Source: a virus. From it: a stretch of DNA of 26,023 nucleotides. Of this stretch, positions 16,829-23,920 are shown piece after piece (position 1 is the stretch's first letter; each line of letters begins with the position of its first letter). A program made the translations under genes and the position numbers. Location: positions 1 through 26,023 of IMG/VR virus record IMGVR_UViG_3300037807_000735, one strand, 5' to 3'. The notes under the pieces are model-generated. The model saw only the letters and a list, made by a program, of their open reading frames with translations, was not told the DNA's origin and ran no database searches.

Positions 16829-17232
16829 TATACTAAGTCCTTAATTTTAGATGATAATCTAGTTAGTTTTTCAGAAATCTTATTAAGTGCACCTTTAGTC
16901 CTTATCATATACTGGTCAGATTCAAAATGCATTTCATTTTTTAATTTTACGTTATACTTAACAATTTTTTCTATTTCTACAATTTTTGTTCTTATCTCAA
17001 TCATAGACTTTGCTAACTTTTGCTTTGTTGTCAGTGACTCATCATTCCTATACGTCCAATAGCTTTCTTTAACAACTTCCATCCCATCAGAAAGATTCAA
17101 TTCATCTTCATCTTTTTCATCATCACTAAATGCATTAGGTGTGCTGTATCCAGCAACATTACCCGTGCCACTTGATTCTTCAACTTCTTGTTTAATTAAT
17201 TCAGCAATTAATTTTCTAAGCTCACTTAACAC
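16828..17232 (-). CDS. Conserved-type hypothetical prohead-block protein, 134 aa
   Basis: The protein lies immediately upstream of gp21 and overlaps both neighbours (11 nt with the gene before it, 1 nt with gp21). The N-terminus is a helix (MLSELRKLIAELIKQEVEE), then a Gly/Ser/Asp-rich linker with GYSTPNAFSDDEKDEDELN. Then comes ESYWTYRNDESLTTKQKLAK (about 56-75), and a helical, Lys-rich C-terminus. The GYSTPNAF and YWTYRNDES strings are, from memory, found in cyanophage hypothetical proteins at the same locus. No enzyme motif is visible. It is a possible prohead core or gp21-partner protein; this is inferred from position. Confidence 0.62.
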   Translation of the reverse strand: MLSELRKLIAELIKQEVEESSGTGNVAGYSTPNAFSDDEKDEDELNLSDGMEVVKESYWTYRNDESLTTKQKLAKSMIEIRTKIVEIEKIVKYNVKLKNEMHFESDQYMIRTKGALNKISEKLTRLSSKIKDLV

Positions 17233-18052
17233 TTTTAATATCCTCTAATAGTTGATAAAATCTCATGAGTCTCAGTGCGTCTTTAGAGTTTTTATTTGTT
17301 ACCTTTGCTGTTTCTAGTAAATTAAAGCATTCTCTTATTTTAATCTTAACAACTTTATTATCAATTCCAGGTAACATTTTCTTTAAATCATGAAGTATGA
17401 TCTTATACTTTGATTCTATGAATTCCTTTAGACCGTTAGTATTGGAAATATTGTTAATATACTCTCGTAATACTTCTTTTTGATCTGTTGTCAATACTTT
17501 ATATTTTTTATTAAATCTTTCAACAAGGATTCTGTATGCTAAACCCCTTAGGTCTTTATTTTCTTTCTTGAGCTCTTCAACAAATCCTTGTTCTTCAGTA
17601 ACTTTCTCCCTTGATACATGTTCAACTAGCGTGTAAAAACTCTTTGATGCTGTCTTTGGGTTGCTGAAATCTTCTGTGAGTACGTTATGAACAGATGCTA
17701 GTAATCTATAGCTGGACACCCTAGACTTAAAAAAGTCTTCTAAATTAAAGGTTTCTTTTAAGTCCTTGATCAATGCATACTTTTCTTTACTAAGTACTTT
17801 TACATTAATTGACTTACGATATGCTTTGATTGTTGACTCAACTAAATAAGTAGCCTTGTCTTTACTTGCAAATCTTGATTCAAGAATCACATTGAAAAGT
17901 TGATTCTCTTTAAACAGTTCTGACTTTTTATGGAAGTTTTTCTGCAAGATTTTTGTTGCTTTTGATTGTGAATTATTTAGAGCGTCAACAGTTATTTGCC
18001 GTGTGAGTAGCTCAAAAAGTAATCCTCCATTCTTGAATTTTGAATGCTTCAT
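17222..18052 (-). CDS. Conserved-type hypothetical protein between portal and protease, 276 aa
   Basis: This is an all-helical, Lys/Leu-rich protein of 276 residues with one Cys. It starts MKHSKFKNGGLLFELLTRQI (1-20) and continues TVDALNNSQSKATKILQKNF. From memory, an N-terminus of this kind (KNTG-hydrophobic-FELLVRQ...DTLN) belongs to a protein found beside gp20 in marine T4-like phages; no function is known to me. Charged amphipathic segments follow throughout, consistent with a core or scaffold role. It lies 47 nt after gp20 and is the first gene after an AT-rich motif that could be a promoter, so it may head the prohead-maturation transcript. No catalytic motif was seen. Confidence 0.62.
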   Translation of the reverse strand: MKHSKFKNGGLLFELLTRQITVDALNNSQSKATKILQKNFHKKSELFKENQLFNVILESRFASKDKATYLVESTIKAYRKSINVKVLSKEKYALIKDLKETFNLEDFFKSRVSSYRLLASVHNVLTEDFSNPKTASKSFYTLVEHVSREKVTEEQGFVEELKKENKDLRGLAYRILVERFNKKYKVLTTDQKEVLREYINNISNTNGLKEFIESKYKIILHDLKKMLPGIDNKVVKIKIRECFNLLETAKVTNKNSKDALRLMRFYQLLEDIKSVK

Positions 18053-18078
18053 TAATATCCTTAGCTAAGATTTTTCAT

Positions 18079-18088
18079 TAATAAATAT
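18079..18088 (-). promoter_or_regulatory. AT-rich motif ATATTTATTA, copy 4 (possible promoter)
   Basis: The sense strand reads ATATTTATTA in the 47-nt gap after gp20, about 26 nt before the next ATG. It is identical over ten bases to copies 2 and 3. It is a candidate promoter or other regulatory signal only. Confidence 0.35.
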
Positions 18089-18099
18089 TGAATAAATCA

Positions 18100-20430
18100 T
18101 TAATTATCCTTTTTATTCTCAATACTATTAAGTTTCATTTCAATTTGTTCAACCTCATTTATTACACTGCGCTCTTTATTTTCAAAATGTTTTTTGAGAC
18201 CGTCATAGTGAGAGAGTGCTAATGGACTCTTCCGATAATTATGTTTTATTGGGTTGTCATCTCGTTGGGTTGAATGCAAGTAGTCGTGCTTACCTAAAAC
18301 ATCTCTCACACCGTATGTGTCTCTATCCTCAGTATCTCTATCACTCTTGCCACGTTTAACATTGTTATCATCTTTGACATTATTTTTTTCTGCTTCTTGT
18401 TGTTGGGGTGGATCTGCAGCTGGATCATTCCCATCATTTTCAATAGATTGAAGTCTAAATGACAGTTTTTTATCATTAATTACTTCTTTTTCAATTTTAC
18501 CCACATCATCTGTTGTGAAATTAAAAATATTATCATAAATCCACTGTTGTGATACTAGTGATTCTGACCTCATGTCTCTTGCAATGTTATTTTTCTTTTC
18601 CCAAAGATCCAATCTTTCTTGCTCATAGATAGTTGATGGATTTGTAAGCTCTAAGTCAAAGTCAACTAGCGCAGCATCTGTGTATCCCTGTGAGTATAAA
18701 TGAACCACAGCAATCTTTGTTAACTCACTAACTGTTATTCTTTGTATTCTTTCAATGGTTCTTGCAAAACGTACATCCTCAGCAGCTAACGTTGCTTTAG
18801 ATCCCACTTCTTCTTCATACCCTAAGAAAGCCTTTGGAACGCGTAGCGCTGCCATCATTTTATTACGTAAGTATTCAATATCTTCTACTGCTTCATAAGT
18901 TAAACCGGGAAGTGATTCAATATTAGTACCACTATCACCACCACGAACAGGAAGATAAAAGTCTTCAACTAAATTTTGCATATTGTACTTTAAATTATAC
19001 TCACCAGTCTGATCATCAACAATTGGGACTTTTTTCATTTTGTCTATAATCCGCTTCATATACGTATCAACTTCATTGGGTGGTAAATTACCAATATCTA
19101 CTTTAAAAATTCTTTTTTCTGGCGCTCTCATGATTCTATGAATTAACATAGCGTCCTCCATGAGTGAAAGCTGTTTCCAAACACGTCGTGCACCTTCTAC
19201 CATAGATTTTCCGTAAGGAATATAATTTGAATCTGAAAGAAGTCTAAAGTGAGCTATCTCATAATTTTCAAATTCTGTTTTTGATGCATTTGCTGGAGAG
19301 TTTCTTGGGTCTGTAGGATCGACAACATATTTTACTTCATGCGGATTTGATGGGTTAAATCCTTCTACTCTGGAAACATCGTAAGCAGACATTGGGAGCA
19401 CATTTATAATACCATAGTCCTCTTTAACGTCTAGTTTTAAAAAGAAGTCTCCGTACTTACACATATTACGAATCCACGGCCACAAATTAAACTCAATGTT
19501 TAGTATATCATAAAATAAGTTGTGTAGTATGTCATGAATCTGAGGGTTGTCTGTTTTAATTTCTAATACATTACCGTATTCTGATTTCATTGAACTATTA
19601 TGTGTATACAATTTAGACCCATCATTAGACTCTAATGCGTATATATGATTCTTGCCAGCATTCACTATATCATAAACATCTTCTGAAATTTCAAGCCTTT
19701 TTATAGAAATGATTCTATGATTAGAGCTATCTACAAAATCTGAAAAATGCTTGTATTCATTTTCACGTAAAACGTGGTTAAAAGTTGTCTTGTCTGTGTG
19801 TAATTCACTACACAATTTATCATAATTTCGTTTTGTATTTAATGCAAAAATACCATCACCAACTCTTAAATCCTCAGTGTGTACTAAATCTCTATCTCCA
19901 TTTACCCATCTATGGTTTCCGGTGGATTTTAATTTAGTTCCATCATCCAATATGATTTCGTATACTTTGGCCTTTCCCTTGTATACAACTTTATCAGCTT
20001 TGACTGGTGTAAAATTCCCAGTGTCATCTAAACCATATAACCAAAAATCTTGTTCTTTTTTATCAAACATATCTTTAATAGTTAATTTACGTCCATCTAA
20101 TAGTGGGATTATAGTATCTGAACTTAAACATTCATCTGCATAAATGTCAAGTGCTGATGATAGAATTGGGTCATCATCCATTGCTTCATAATCTCTAAAT
20201 AGAGCTACTCGTTGTGCTTTAGCTAGTTCACCTGAGTAACCGTAGTAGTTCCCATGTGCACCTTGTGATGAGTATAGCCTTGTGTAACGATCCATCAAAT
20301 TATTTGGCGTTCTAGATTGAATCTTGTTAGTATCTACTACTTTTAATTTTTTTCCGCCAACGTTCCTTACAATAACATTAGTTGAAAAAAGTCGTGTAAT
20401 TCTGTCGTAAAAAGTGTCTTGTTTTGCCAT
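18100..20430 (-). CDS. 20: Portal vertex protein gp20 interrupted by a mini-intein, 776 aa precursor
   Basis: The precursor is 776 residues. Removing the 178-residue intein (C101-N278) leaves 598, near marine gp20 sizes (T4: 524). N-extein: DRYTRLYSSQGAHG (about 47-60) and DDDPILSSALDIYADE (85-100). C-extein: SSMKSEYGNVLEI, then MCKYGDFFLKLDV, IAHFRLLSDSNYIPYGKSM, a VWKQLSLMEDAMLIHRIMRA helix, and FYLPVRGGDSGT. All are typical of gp20. A dodecamer of it forms the DNA channel and nucleates prohead assembly. The last 110 or so residues are hydrophilic (DGNDPAADPPQQQEAEKNN) and probably disordered. The ATG lies 1 nt after the gp17 stop. Since the portal is essential, splicing must be efficient for the phage to be viable. 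Confidence 0.95.
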   Translation of the reverse strand: MAKQDTFYDRITRLFSTNVIVRNVGGKKLKVVDTNKIQSRTPNNLMDRYTRLYSSQGAHGNYYGYSGELAKAQRVALFRDYEAMDDDPILSSALDIYADECLSSDTIIPLLDGRKLTIKDMFDKKEQDFWLYGLDDTGNFTPVKADKVVYKGKAKVYEIILDDGTKLKSTGNHRWVNGDRDLVHTEDLRVGDGIFALNTKRNYDKLCSELHTDKTTFNHVLRENEYKHFSDFVDSSNHRIISIKRLEISEDVYDIVNAGKNHIYALESNDGSKLYTHNSSMKSEYGNVLEIKTDNPQIHDILHNLFYDILNIEFNLWPWIRNMCKYGDFFLKLDVKEDYGIINVLPMSAYDVSRVEGFNPSNPHEVKYVVDPTDPRNSPANASKTEFENYEIAHFRLLSDSNYIPYGKSMVEGARRVWKQLSLMEDAMLIHRIMRAPEKRIFKVDIGNLPPNEVDTYMKRIIDKMKKVPIVDDQTGEYNLKYNMQNLVEDFYLPVRGGDSGTNIESLPGLTYEAVEDIEYLRNKMMAALRVPKAFLGYEEEVGSKATLAAEDVRFARTIERIQRITVSELTKIAVVHLYSQGYTDAALVDFDLELTNPSTIYEQERLDLWEKKNNIARDMRSESLVSQQWIYDNIFNFTTDDVGKIEKEVINDKKLSFRLQSIENDGNDPAADPPQQQEAEKNNVKDDNNVKRGKSDRDTEDRDTYGVRDVLGKHDYLHSTQRDDNPIKHNYRKSPLALSHYDGLKKHFENKERSVINEVEQIEMKLNSIENKKDN
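19597..20130 (-). other. Mini-intein in gp20, 178 aa (precursor residues 101-278)
   Basis: The junctions are exact by motif. Block A starts with Cys101 (CLSSDTIIPLLDGRK). Block B is T170-G-N-H173. Block F is the DVYDI at 251-255 followed by NAGKNHIYAL. Block G is LYTHN ending in His277-Asn278, with Ser279 as the +1 nucleophile. Cys1, TxxH, penultimate His and terminal Asn are all present, so a class 1 intein should be able to splice. Only about 55 residues lie between the end of the N-terminal splicing half and block F. No LAGLIDADG, HNH or GIY-YIG motif is visible, hence a mini-intein without homing endonuclease. Rejoining gives YADE-SSMKSEYG, the expected continuous portal sequence. The insertion is in frame, 534 bp. 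Confidence 0.93.
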
Positions 20431-20431
20431 T

Positions 20432-22006
20432 TTATTCTATTAACCAAGTTAGTGATTCTTTTTTATCCCCTACATGTTGTGTCCATCCATAATCATTTTC
20501 TTCTTCCACAACATAAACACCGGAGTTGCTGCTCATTTTACTTAATGCATTTCGTGTCGTGTCTAGACCTTCTTCATGCAATTTTAATGCTGTATCTCTT
20601 ATCCAGATACCGATTGCGAGACTTATTACTAAGTCATCATTATAGCCTTTAAGTGCTTCTGGTCTGCCATTATTAAATATAAAGACATAGAGTTCATCGA
20701 CCATTCTAATTGAATTAATTTTAATTTGTTTTTCTCTTACATACTTTGCAAGCTTGTCAATAATTAGGGGCCTATTCTTAGATGATGTCGTAAATCCAGG
20801 AATCATTTGCTTTGCTTCCCTGTTATGCTTATTTGTATACTGTGTTTTCGAATCAACATACCTAATATCTTTCTTGGACCAAAACAAATTCCTATAGTCT
20901 CTATCTATAAGTATTTGCAACACTGACCAACCTACATTATTATTTTCAACAACAAGCAATGCATCATTATATTCAGTTGATACTGACAAGAGTATATTTG
21001 CATATCGCGTCGTATCTACCTTAGCTTTAAATTCTACTACTTGCTCTAATGTTTCTAAATCTATTACATGGAATGCTGAAAAGTCACCCCCATCACCTCT
21101 TGCAACATCTGCTGTTACTAGATATTTATGATCTACCTCTGTCTGCTTCCAAATCCACATATTATTATCATAACGTTTTTCAATAGGATCTTGAACTGAG
21201 TTATCTTGGATGTCTTTGATAAACTCACCTTCAATAACTGACTGTCCTGATGAAATAAAATCGCAGTCACATTCCTGGGCTGCCATGGCAGGCCCTAATA
21301 ACACATCTTGTTTGTCTCTCCACTCCTGACCTCTATCAGGGTGGACTGTCCAGTGTAGTTTTATAAAATTGAAATCATTTTCACCTGATTCAGCATCTGC
21401 CCATGTCTTATGGAACCAGTTTCCCATACCATTGGGTGTTGATAATGCAATACATTTTCCACCTGTTGCTAGAGTTTGCTGAGAAGCTGCCCAGATTTCA
21501 TCAATTTTTGAAATGAATGCTGCTTCATCAACAACTAATAATGAAAGAGCTTCTGATCGTCCTGCTTCACCTGTTGATGATATTGCTTTAATCTGAGAAC
21601 CGTTGTTATATCTTAAAGATAGCTTATTGTCTTCAACACATCCTTGTTTTAACCATGAAGGCATATACTGATGCATAACTCTAACTTTTGTTACTAAGTT
21701 CTTTGCTGTTTCTTGCTTAATAGCAATTACTAAAATATTTTTGTCATTATGAAAATTCATCAACCACAGTGCGTATCCTGCTGTTAATGTTGACATGCCT
21801 AACTGTCTTGCTTTGAGGATTATGTTATAATCATTATTTTTTAAATCGTCTAATGTCTTTTCTTGAAATTTGTATAGATCAAATTTTATCTTTCCTTGAA
21901 CAGGATGTTGAATGTAGCAATACTCACGCATAAAGTAAATAGGGTCAAGAGCACATTTTATGTATTCTTCCCTTAATTTATCTTTTACATTATCACTATT
22001 TGACAC
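20432..22006 (-). CDS. 17: Large terminase (packaging ATPase-nuclease), 524 aa
   Basis: ATPase domain: adenine-binding area FQEKTLDDL, Walker A ARQLGMST at 66-73, Walker B LSLLVVDEAAF with D160-E161, and coupling motif ALSTPNGMGNWFH (187-199). Nuclease domain of RNase H fold: LVTADVARGDGGDFSAF (D300), LLVVENNNVGW (E354), and YNDDLVISLAIG (D457/D458). T4 gp17 is 610 residues, so this is a somewhat shorter copy of a marine type. It packages DNA through gp20 and cuts concatemers. The start is a GTG at 22004-22006 that overlaps the end of the small-terminase gene by 11 nt. An AAGGAA ribosome site sits 7 nt upstream inside that gene, and no better ATG is near. Confidence 0.95.
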   Translation of the reverse strand: MSNSDNVKDKLREEYIKCALDPIYFMREYCYIQHPVQGKIKFDLYKFQEKTLDDLKNNDYNIILKARQLGMSTLTAGYALWLMNFHNDKNILVIAIKQETAKNLVTKVRVMHQYMPSWLKQGCVEDNKLSLRYNNGSQIKAISSTGEAGRSEALSLLVVDEAAFISKIDEIWAASQQTLATGGKCIALSTPNGMGNWFHKTWADAESGENDFNFIKLHWTVHPDRGQEWRDKQDVLLGPAMAAQECDCDFISSGQSVIEGEFIKDIQDNSVQDPIEKRYDNNMWIWKQTEVDHKYLVTADVARGDGGDFSAFHVIDLETLEQVVEFKAKVDTTRYANILLSVSTEYNDALLVVENNNVGWSVLQILIDRDYRNLFWSKKDIRYVDSKTQYTNKHNREAKQMIPGFTTSSKNRPLIIDKLAKYVREKQIKINSIRMVDELYVFIFNNGRPEALKGYNDDLVISLAIGIWIRDTALKLHEEGLDTTRNALSKMSSNSGVYVVEEENDYGWTQHVGDKKESLTWLIE

Positions 22007-22547
22007 TGTTCAATTCCTTGAGTTTGCTTTCAATTTCAGTCATTGCTGATTGGAGTTGTATTATTGCTTCTTCTGCTTCATTAAGAATTTTATCACTTTT
22101 CTTATATGTTTCTATGTGAACAGATCCGCCCTCAACGTTGATAGGTTCAACATAACTAAATTCTGTTGTCTCTTTCCACTCAGTTATTGATTGTAATTGG
22201 TCAAAAATAATAGACTTTTTATTTTGTAAATATCGTTCTAGCTCATAATCATCAAACGTACCATCAGTTCTCATTTTATGTTCTTCATCAATTCTACAAT
22301 CAAAACAATAATTAAATAATCTCCAAAATTTATTATCTAATTGTTTTTTCATTACTTTATCACATTTGGGGCAAAACCATGGCATTCTTACATCTTTCAT
22401 TATATCTGTAAGCTCACTTTTAATGTCACCATGTGGTTTGGCTTTTTCGTCATTCATACTAACAAAAATTCTTTTTTCTGGTGTCTGCCCTTTTAGGAGA
22501 TCACCTAATGCATCATTTTGCCTTTCAGATTCTCTAGAATATGCCAA
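21996..22547 (-). CDS. 16: Putative small terminase subunit with Cys4 zinc-ribbon-like motif, 183 aa
   Basis: The gene immediately precedes and overlaps gp17, where T4 has gene 16 (164 residues). It contains FCPKC (C59, C62) and CFDC (C81, C84), a CX2C-X18-CX2C pattern that could bind zinc. KFWRLFNYCFDC and a charged helical C-terminus (ILNEAEEAIIQLQSAMTEIE) are also visible; the latter is probably coiled coil for oligomerisation. It would recognise DNA and stimulate gp17. The start is TTG at 22545-22547 with GAGG about 9 nt upstream. No ATG or GTG lies between the preceding in-frame stop and that codon, and the next Met is residue 31. The name rests mostly on position; an unrelated Zn-binding packaging factor is possible. 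Confidence 0.65.
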   Translation of the reverse strand: MAYSRESERQNDALGDLLKGQTPEKRIFVSMNDEKAKPHGDIKSELTDIMKDVRMPWFCPKCDKVMKKQLDNKFWRLFNYCFDCRIDEEHKMRTDGTFDDYELERYLQNKKSIIFDQLQSITEWKETTEFSYVEPINVEGGSVHIETYKKSDKILNEAEEAIIQLQSAMTEIESKLKELNSVK

Positions 22548-22618
22548 TTTACTTTGCCTCGTTTTTAATATTTGTGATCATGTAACCTATCATTATGCTA
22601 TAACTTGCCTTGCATTTA

Positions 22619-22628
22619 TTATAAATAT
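22619..22628 (-). promoter_or_regulatory. AT-rich motif ATATTTATAA, copy 5 (possible promoter of terminase genes)
   Basis: The sense strand reads ATATTTATAA about 72 nt before the TTG start of the small terminase, in a 117-nt gap. On the plus strand the same bases contain an exact TATAAATA (22620-22627), the T4 late promoter consensus, but directed away from the terminase genes. The functional direction is unknown. Confidence 0.35.
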
Positions 22629-22664
22629 CAACAATACTACTTTTTTGTATATATTTTATCCTCA

Positions 22665-23228
22665 TTACTTATTGCTGTCCTTAATTGTTAAGATTCTTAC
22701 TGATGATTCATTGGTTGGTATTACAACAACTTGACTTTTCCTATCTTTGCCAATGCCCATCCAGCTTATGATTTCTTGTCCTAATGATGCTGCAATTCTT
22801 GACATTTCTCGTTTATAAGCATTATCTGGCTTTCTAGATCCTGTATTGATTGCGCCACCAAATGTTACTGAATCAGCTCTTGATTTTTTATAACTGCGTT
22901 TATCAATTAAAGATGAGGGCTCACTGGGAGTTATCATTCTAAAGTCAAAAAATGGATCGTCTGCATTCTTGTTAAGCATATAATTTATAACTGGCCAACC
23001 TAATACTAATTTTGCTTTATGATCAGTAACACGTTTATAGTCAGAAAACCCAATAAAAAAATCATACAATCCTTCATCAGAAATACCTGCTATGTTCAGC
23101 ATTCCCGAGGCTTCTTGTAATGATTTACTAGAATCAATAAACTCTTGAATCTGAACATCGTCTAATGTTATACAATCTTCCCCGTATAACATTTCATTAA
23201 CTAATCTTTTTGCAAAATTGTTTGACAT
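22665..23228 (-). CDS. Hypothetical protein, 187 aa
   Basis: The ATG immediately follows the TAA of the endolysin gene, with AAGGAG 13 nt upstream inside that gene, so the two are co-translated. The sequence is soluble and mixed: MSNNFAKRLVNEMLYGEDCI (1-20) at the N-terminus, then a helical part with EGLYDFFIGFSDYKRVTDHK. A basic, Ser-rich linker follows (RSYKKSRADSVTFGGAINTG), then a C-terminal strand region VVVIPTNESSVRILTI. There are no membrane segments or enzyme signatures. I do not recognise the family. Position between endolysin and small terminase does not settle a role. Confidence 0.6.
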   Translation of the reverse strand: MSNNFAKRLVNEMLYGEDCITLDDVQIQEFIDSSKSLQEASGMLNIAGISDEGLYDFFIGFSDYKRVTDHKAKLVLGWPVINYMLNKNADDPFFDFRMITPSEPSSLIDKRSYKKSRADSVTFGGAINTGSRKPDNAYKREMSRIAASLGQEIISWMGIGKDRKSQVVVIPTNESSVRILTIKDSNK

Positions 23229-23705
23229 TTAAACTTCTAAGCTCCTTCTAAACCAACCAAAATAAAATTTTTCAAGATCTGGTTTTCTTACTATGAGATT
23301 AGCATAATACTTAATCCTATAAGCTCTTGCCCTTTCTAATTCAACATTAGCTAAAGCTGATAGAGTATTGGGTCCCATGCCACCGTCTACTTTTATATTA
23401 GCACCCTTTGCATTTGCTGCTTCTTGCATTATTTTAACAGCACGTCCTGATCCCATATTTATGCACATATCAAAATATATGTGTCGCAGATCTTCTTTGA
23501 GACTTTCTACTTTATACTTGTCCCAGTAGTCTTTTCTATAAATATCTCTAGCATCTTCTTCTGTTAGGTTTTTGATGTCTAAATCTGGATATGCTTTCTT
23601 ACTAACACCAAATTTTGTTTCGCCGCCTGGATCTTTTGGGTCATTTACGTAACCCCCTTCGTGTTCTAACACTATTTTTATTATATCTTCAAAGTTTGTT
23701 AACAT
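23229..23705 (-). CDS. Endolysin, glycoside hydrolase family 108 type, 158 aa
   Basis: The N-terminal signature VLEHEGGYVNDPKDPGGETK (12-31) is that of GH108 muramidases, with E16 of EGGY as the expected catalytic glutamate. KFGVSKKAYPDLDI and DIYRKDYWDKYKV follow, both family-typical. The C-terminal part has VDGGMGPNTLSAL (106-118), a predicted peptidoglycan-binding repeat that accompanies GH108. The length of 158 is close to the family's small members. There is no signal peptide or transmembrane helix, so it would need a separate holin, which is not seen in the window. It hydrolyses the beta-1,4 bond of peptidoglycan to lyse the cell; a virion-associated role is possible given the structural setting. 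The ATG has AGGAG 7 nt upstream. Confidence 0.92.
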   Translation of the reverse strand: MLTNFEDIIKIVLEHEGGYVNDPKDPGGETKFGVSKKAYPDLDIKNLTEEDARDIYRKDYWDKYKVESLKEDLRHIYFDMCINMGSGRAVKIMQEAANAKGANIKVDGGMGPNTLSALANVELERARAYRIKYYANLIVRKPDLEKFYFGWFRRSLEV

Positions 23706-23756
23706 TTTTATTCTCCTAATATTATGTTTATGTCGATGGATCTAATTTTAAAATTA

Positions 23757-23897
23757 TTATATATCCAATGAACCAGAATCTCTCGTCTCTCTATTTTGAT
23801 ATGACGGATGCGTTAATATTTGCTGAACAAATTCATCTCTACTTGCTGAAATTGCTGATATATTTGGATCATCCATTAACCTTGACACCCATTCAAT
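23757..23897 (-). CDS. Small hypothetical protein, about 46 aa, probable ATT start
   Basis: The frame ends at 23757 with ...RDSGSLDI. A strong ribosome site AAGGAG (23905-23910) lies 7 nt before an ATT at 23895-23897, in the correct frame. No ATG, GTG or TTG in this frame lies at a usable distance from it; a GTG at 23886-23888 is 16 nt away. A longer version beginning with a TTG at 23942 would overlap the fibre gene and has no ribosome site. The 46-residue product contains NISAISASRDEFVQQILTHP (about 14-33), hydrophilic and probably helical, with no known motif. It sits between the fibre and the endolysin. Function is unknown. Confidence 0.45.
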   Translation of the reverse strand: MEWVSRLMDDPNISAISASRDEFVQQILTHPSYQNRETRDSGSLDI

Positions 23898-23904
23898 TGA
23901 TTTT

Positions 23905-23910
23905 CTCCTT
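23905..23910 (-). promoter_or_regulatory. Shine-Dalgarno AAGGAG that selects an ATT start
   Basis: AAGGAG is placed 14-16 nt after the fibre stop codon. At 7-nt spacing it points to ATT at 23895-23897; the alternative TTG or ATG codons at similar distance are in other frames that stop within eight codons. Confidence 0.5.
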
Positions 23911-23920
23911 TTTAAAATTT

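Noticed and set aside
19730-19850. A homing endonuclease inside the gp20 intein
   Set aside because: Only about 55 residues separate the splicing halves, and no LAGLIDADG, HNH or GIY-YIG signature is visible.
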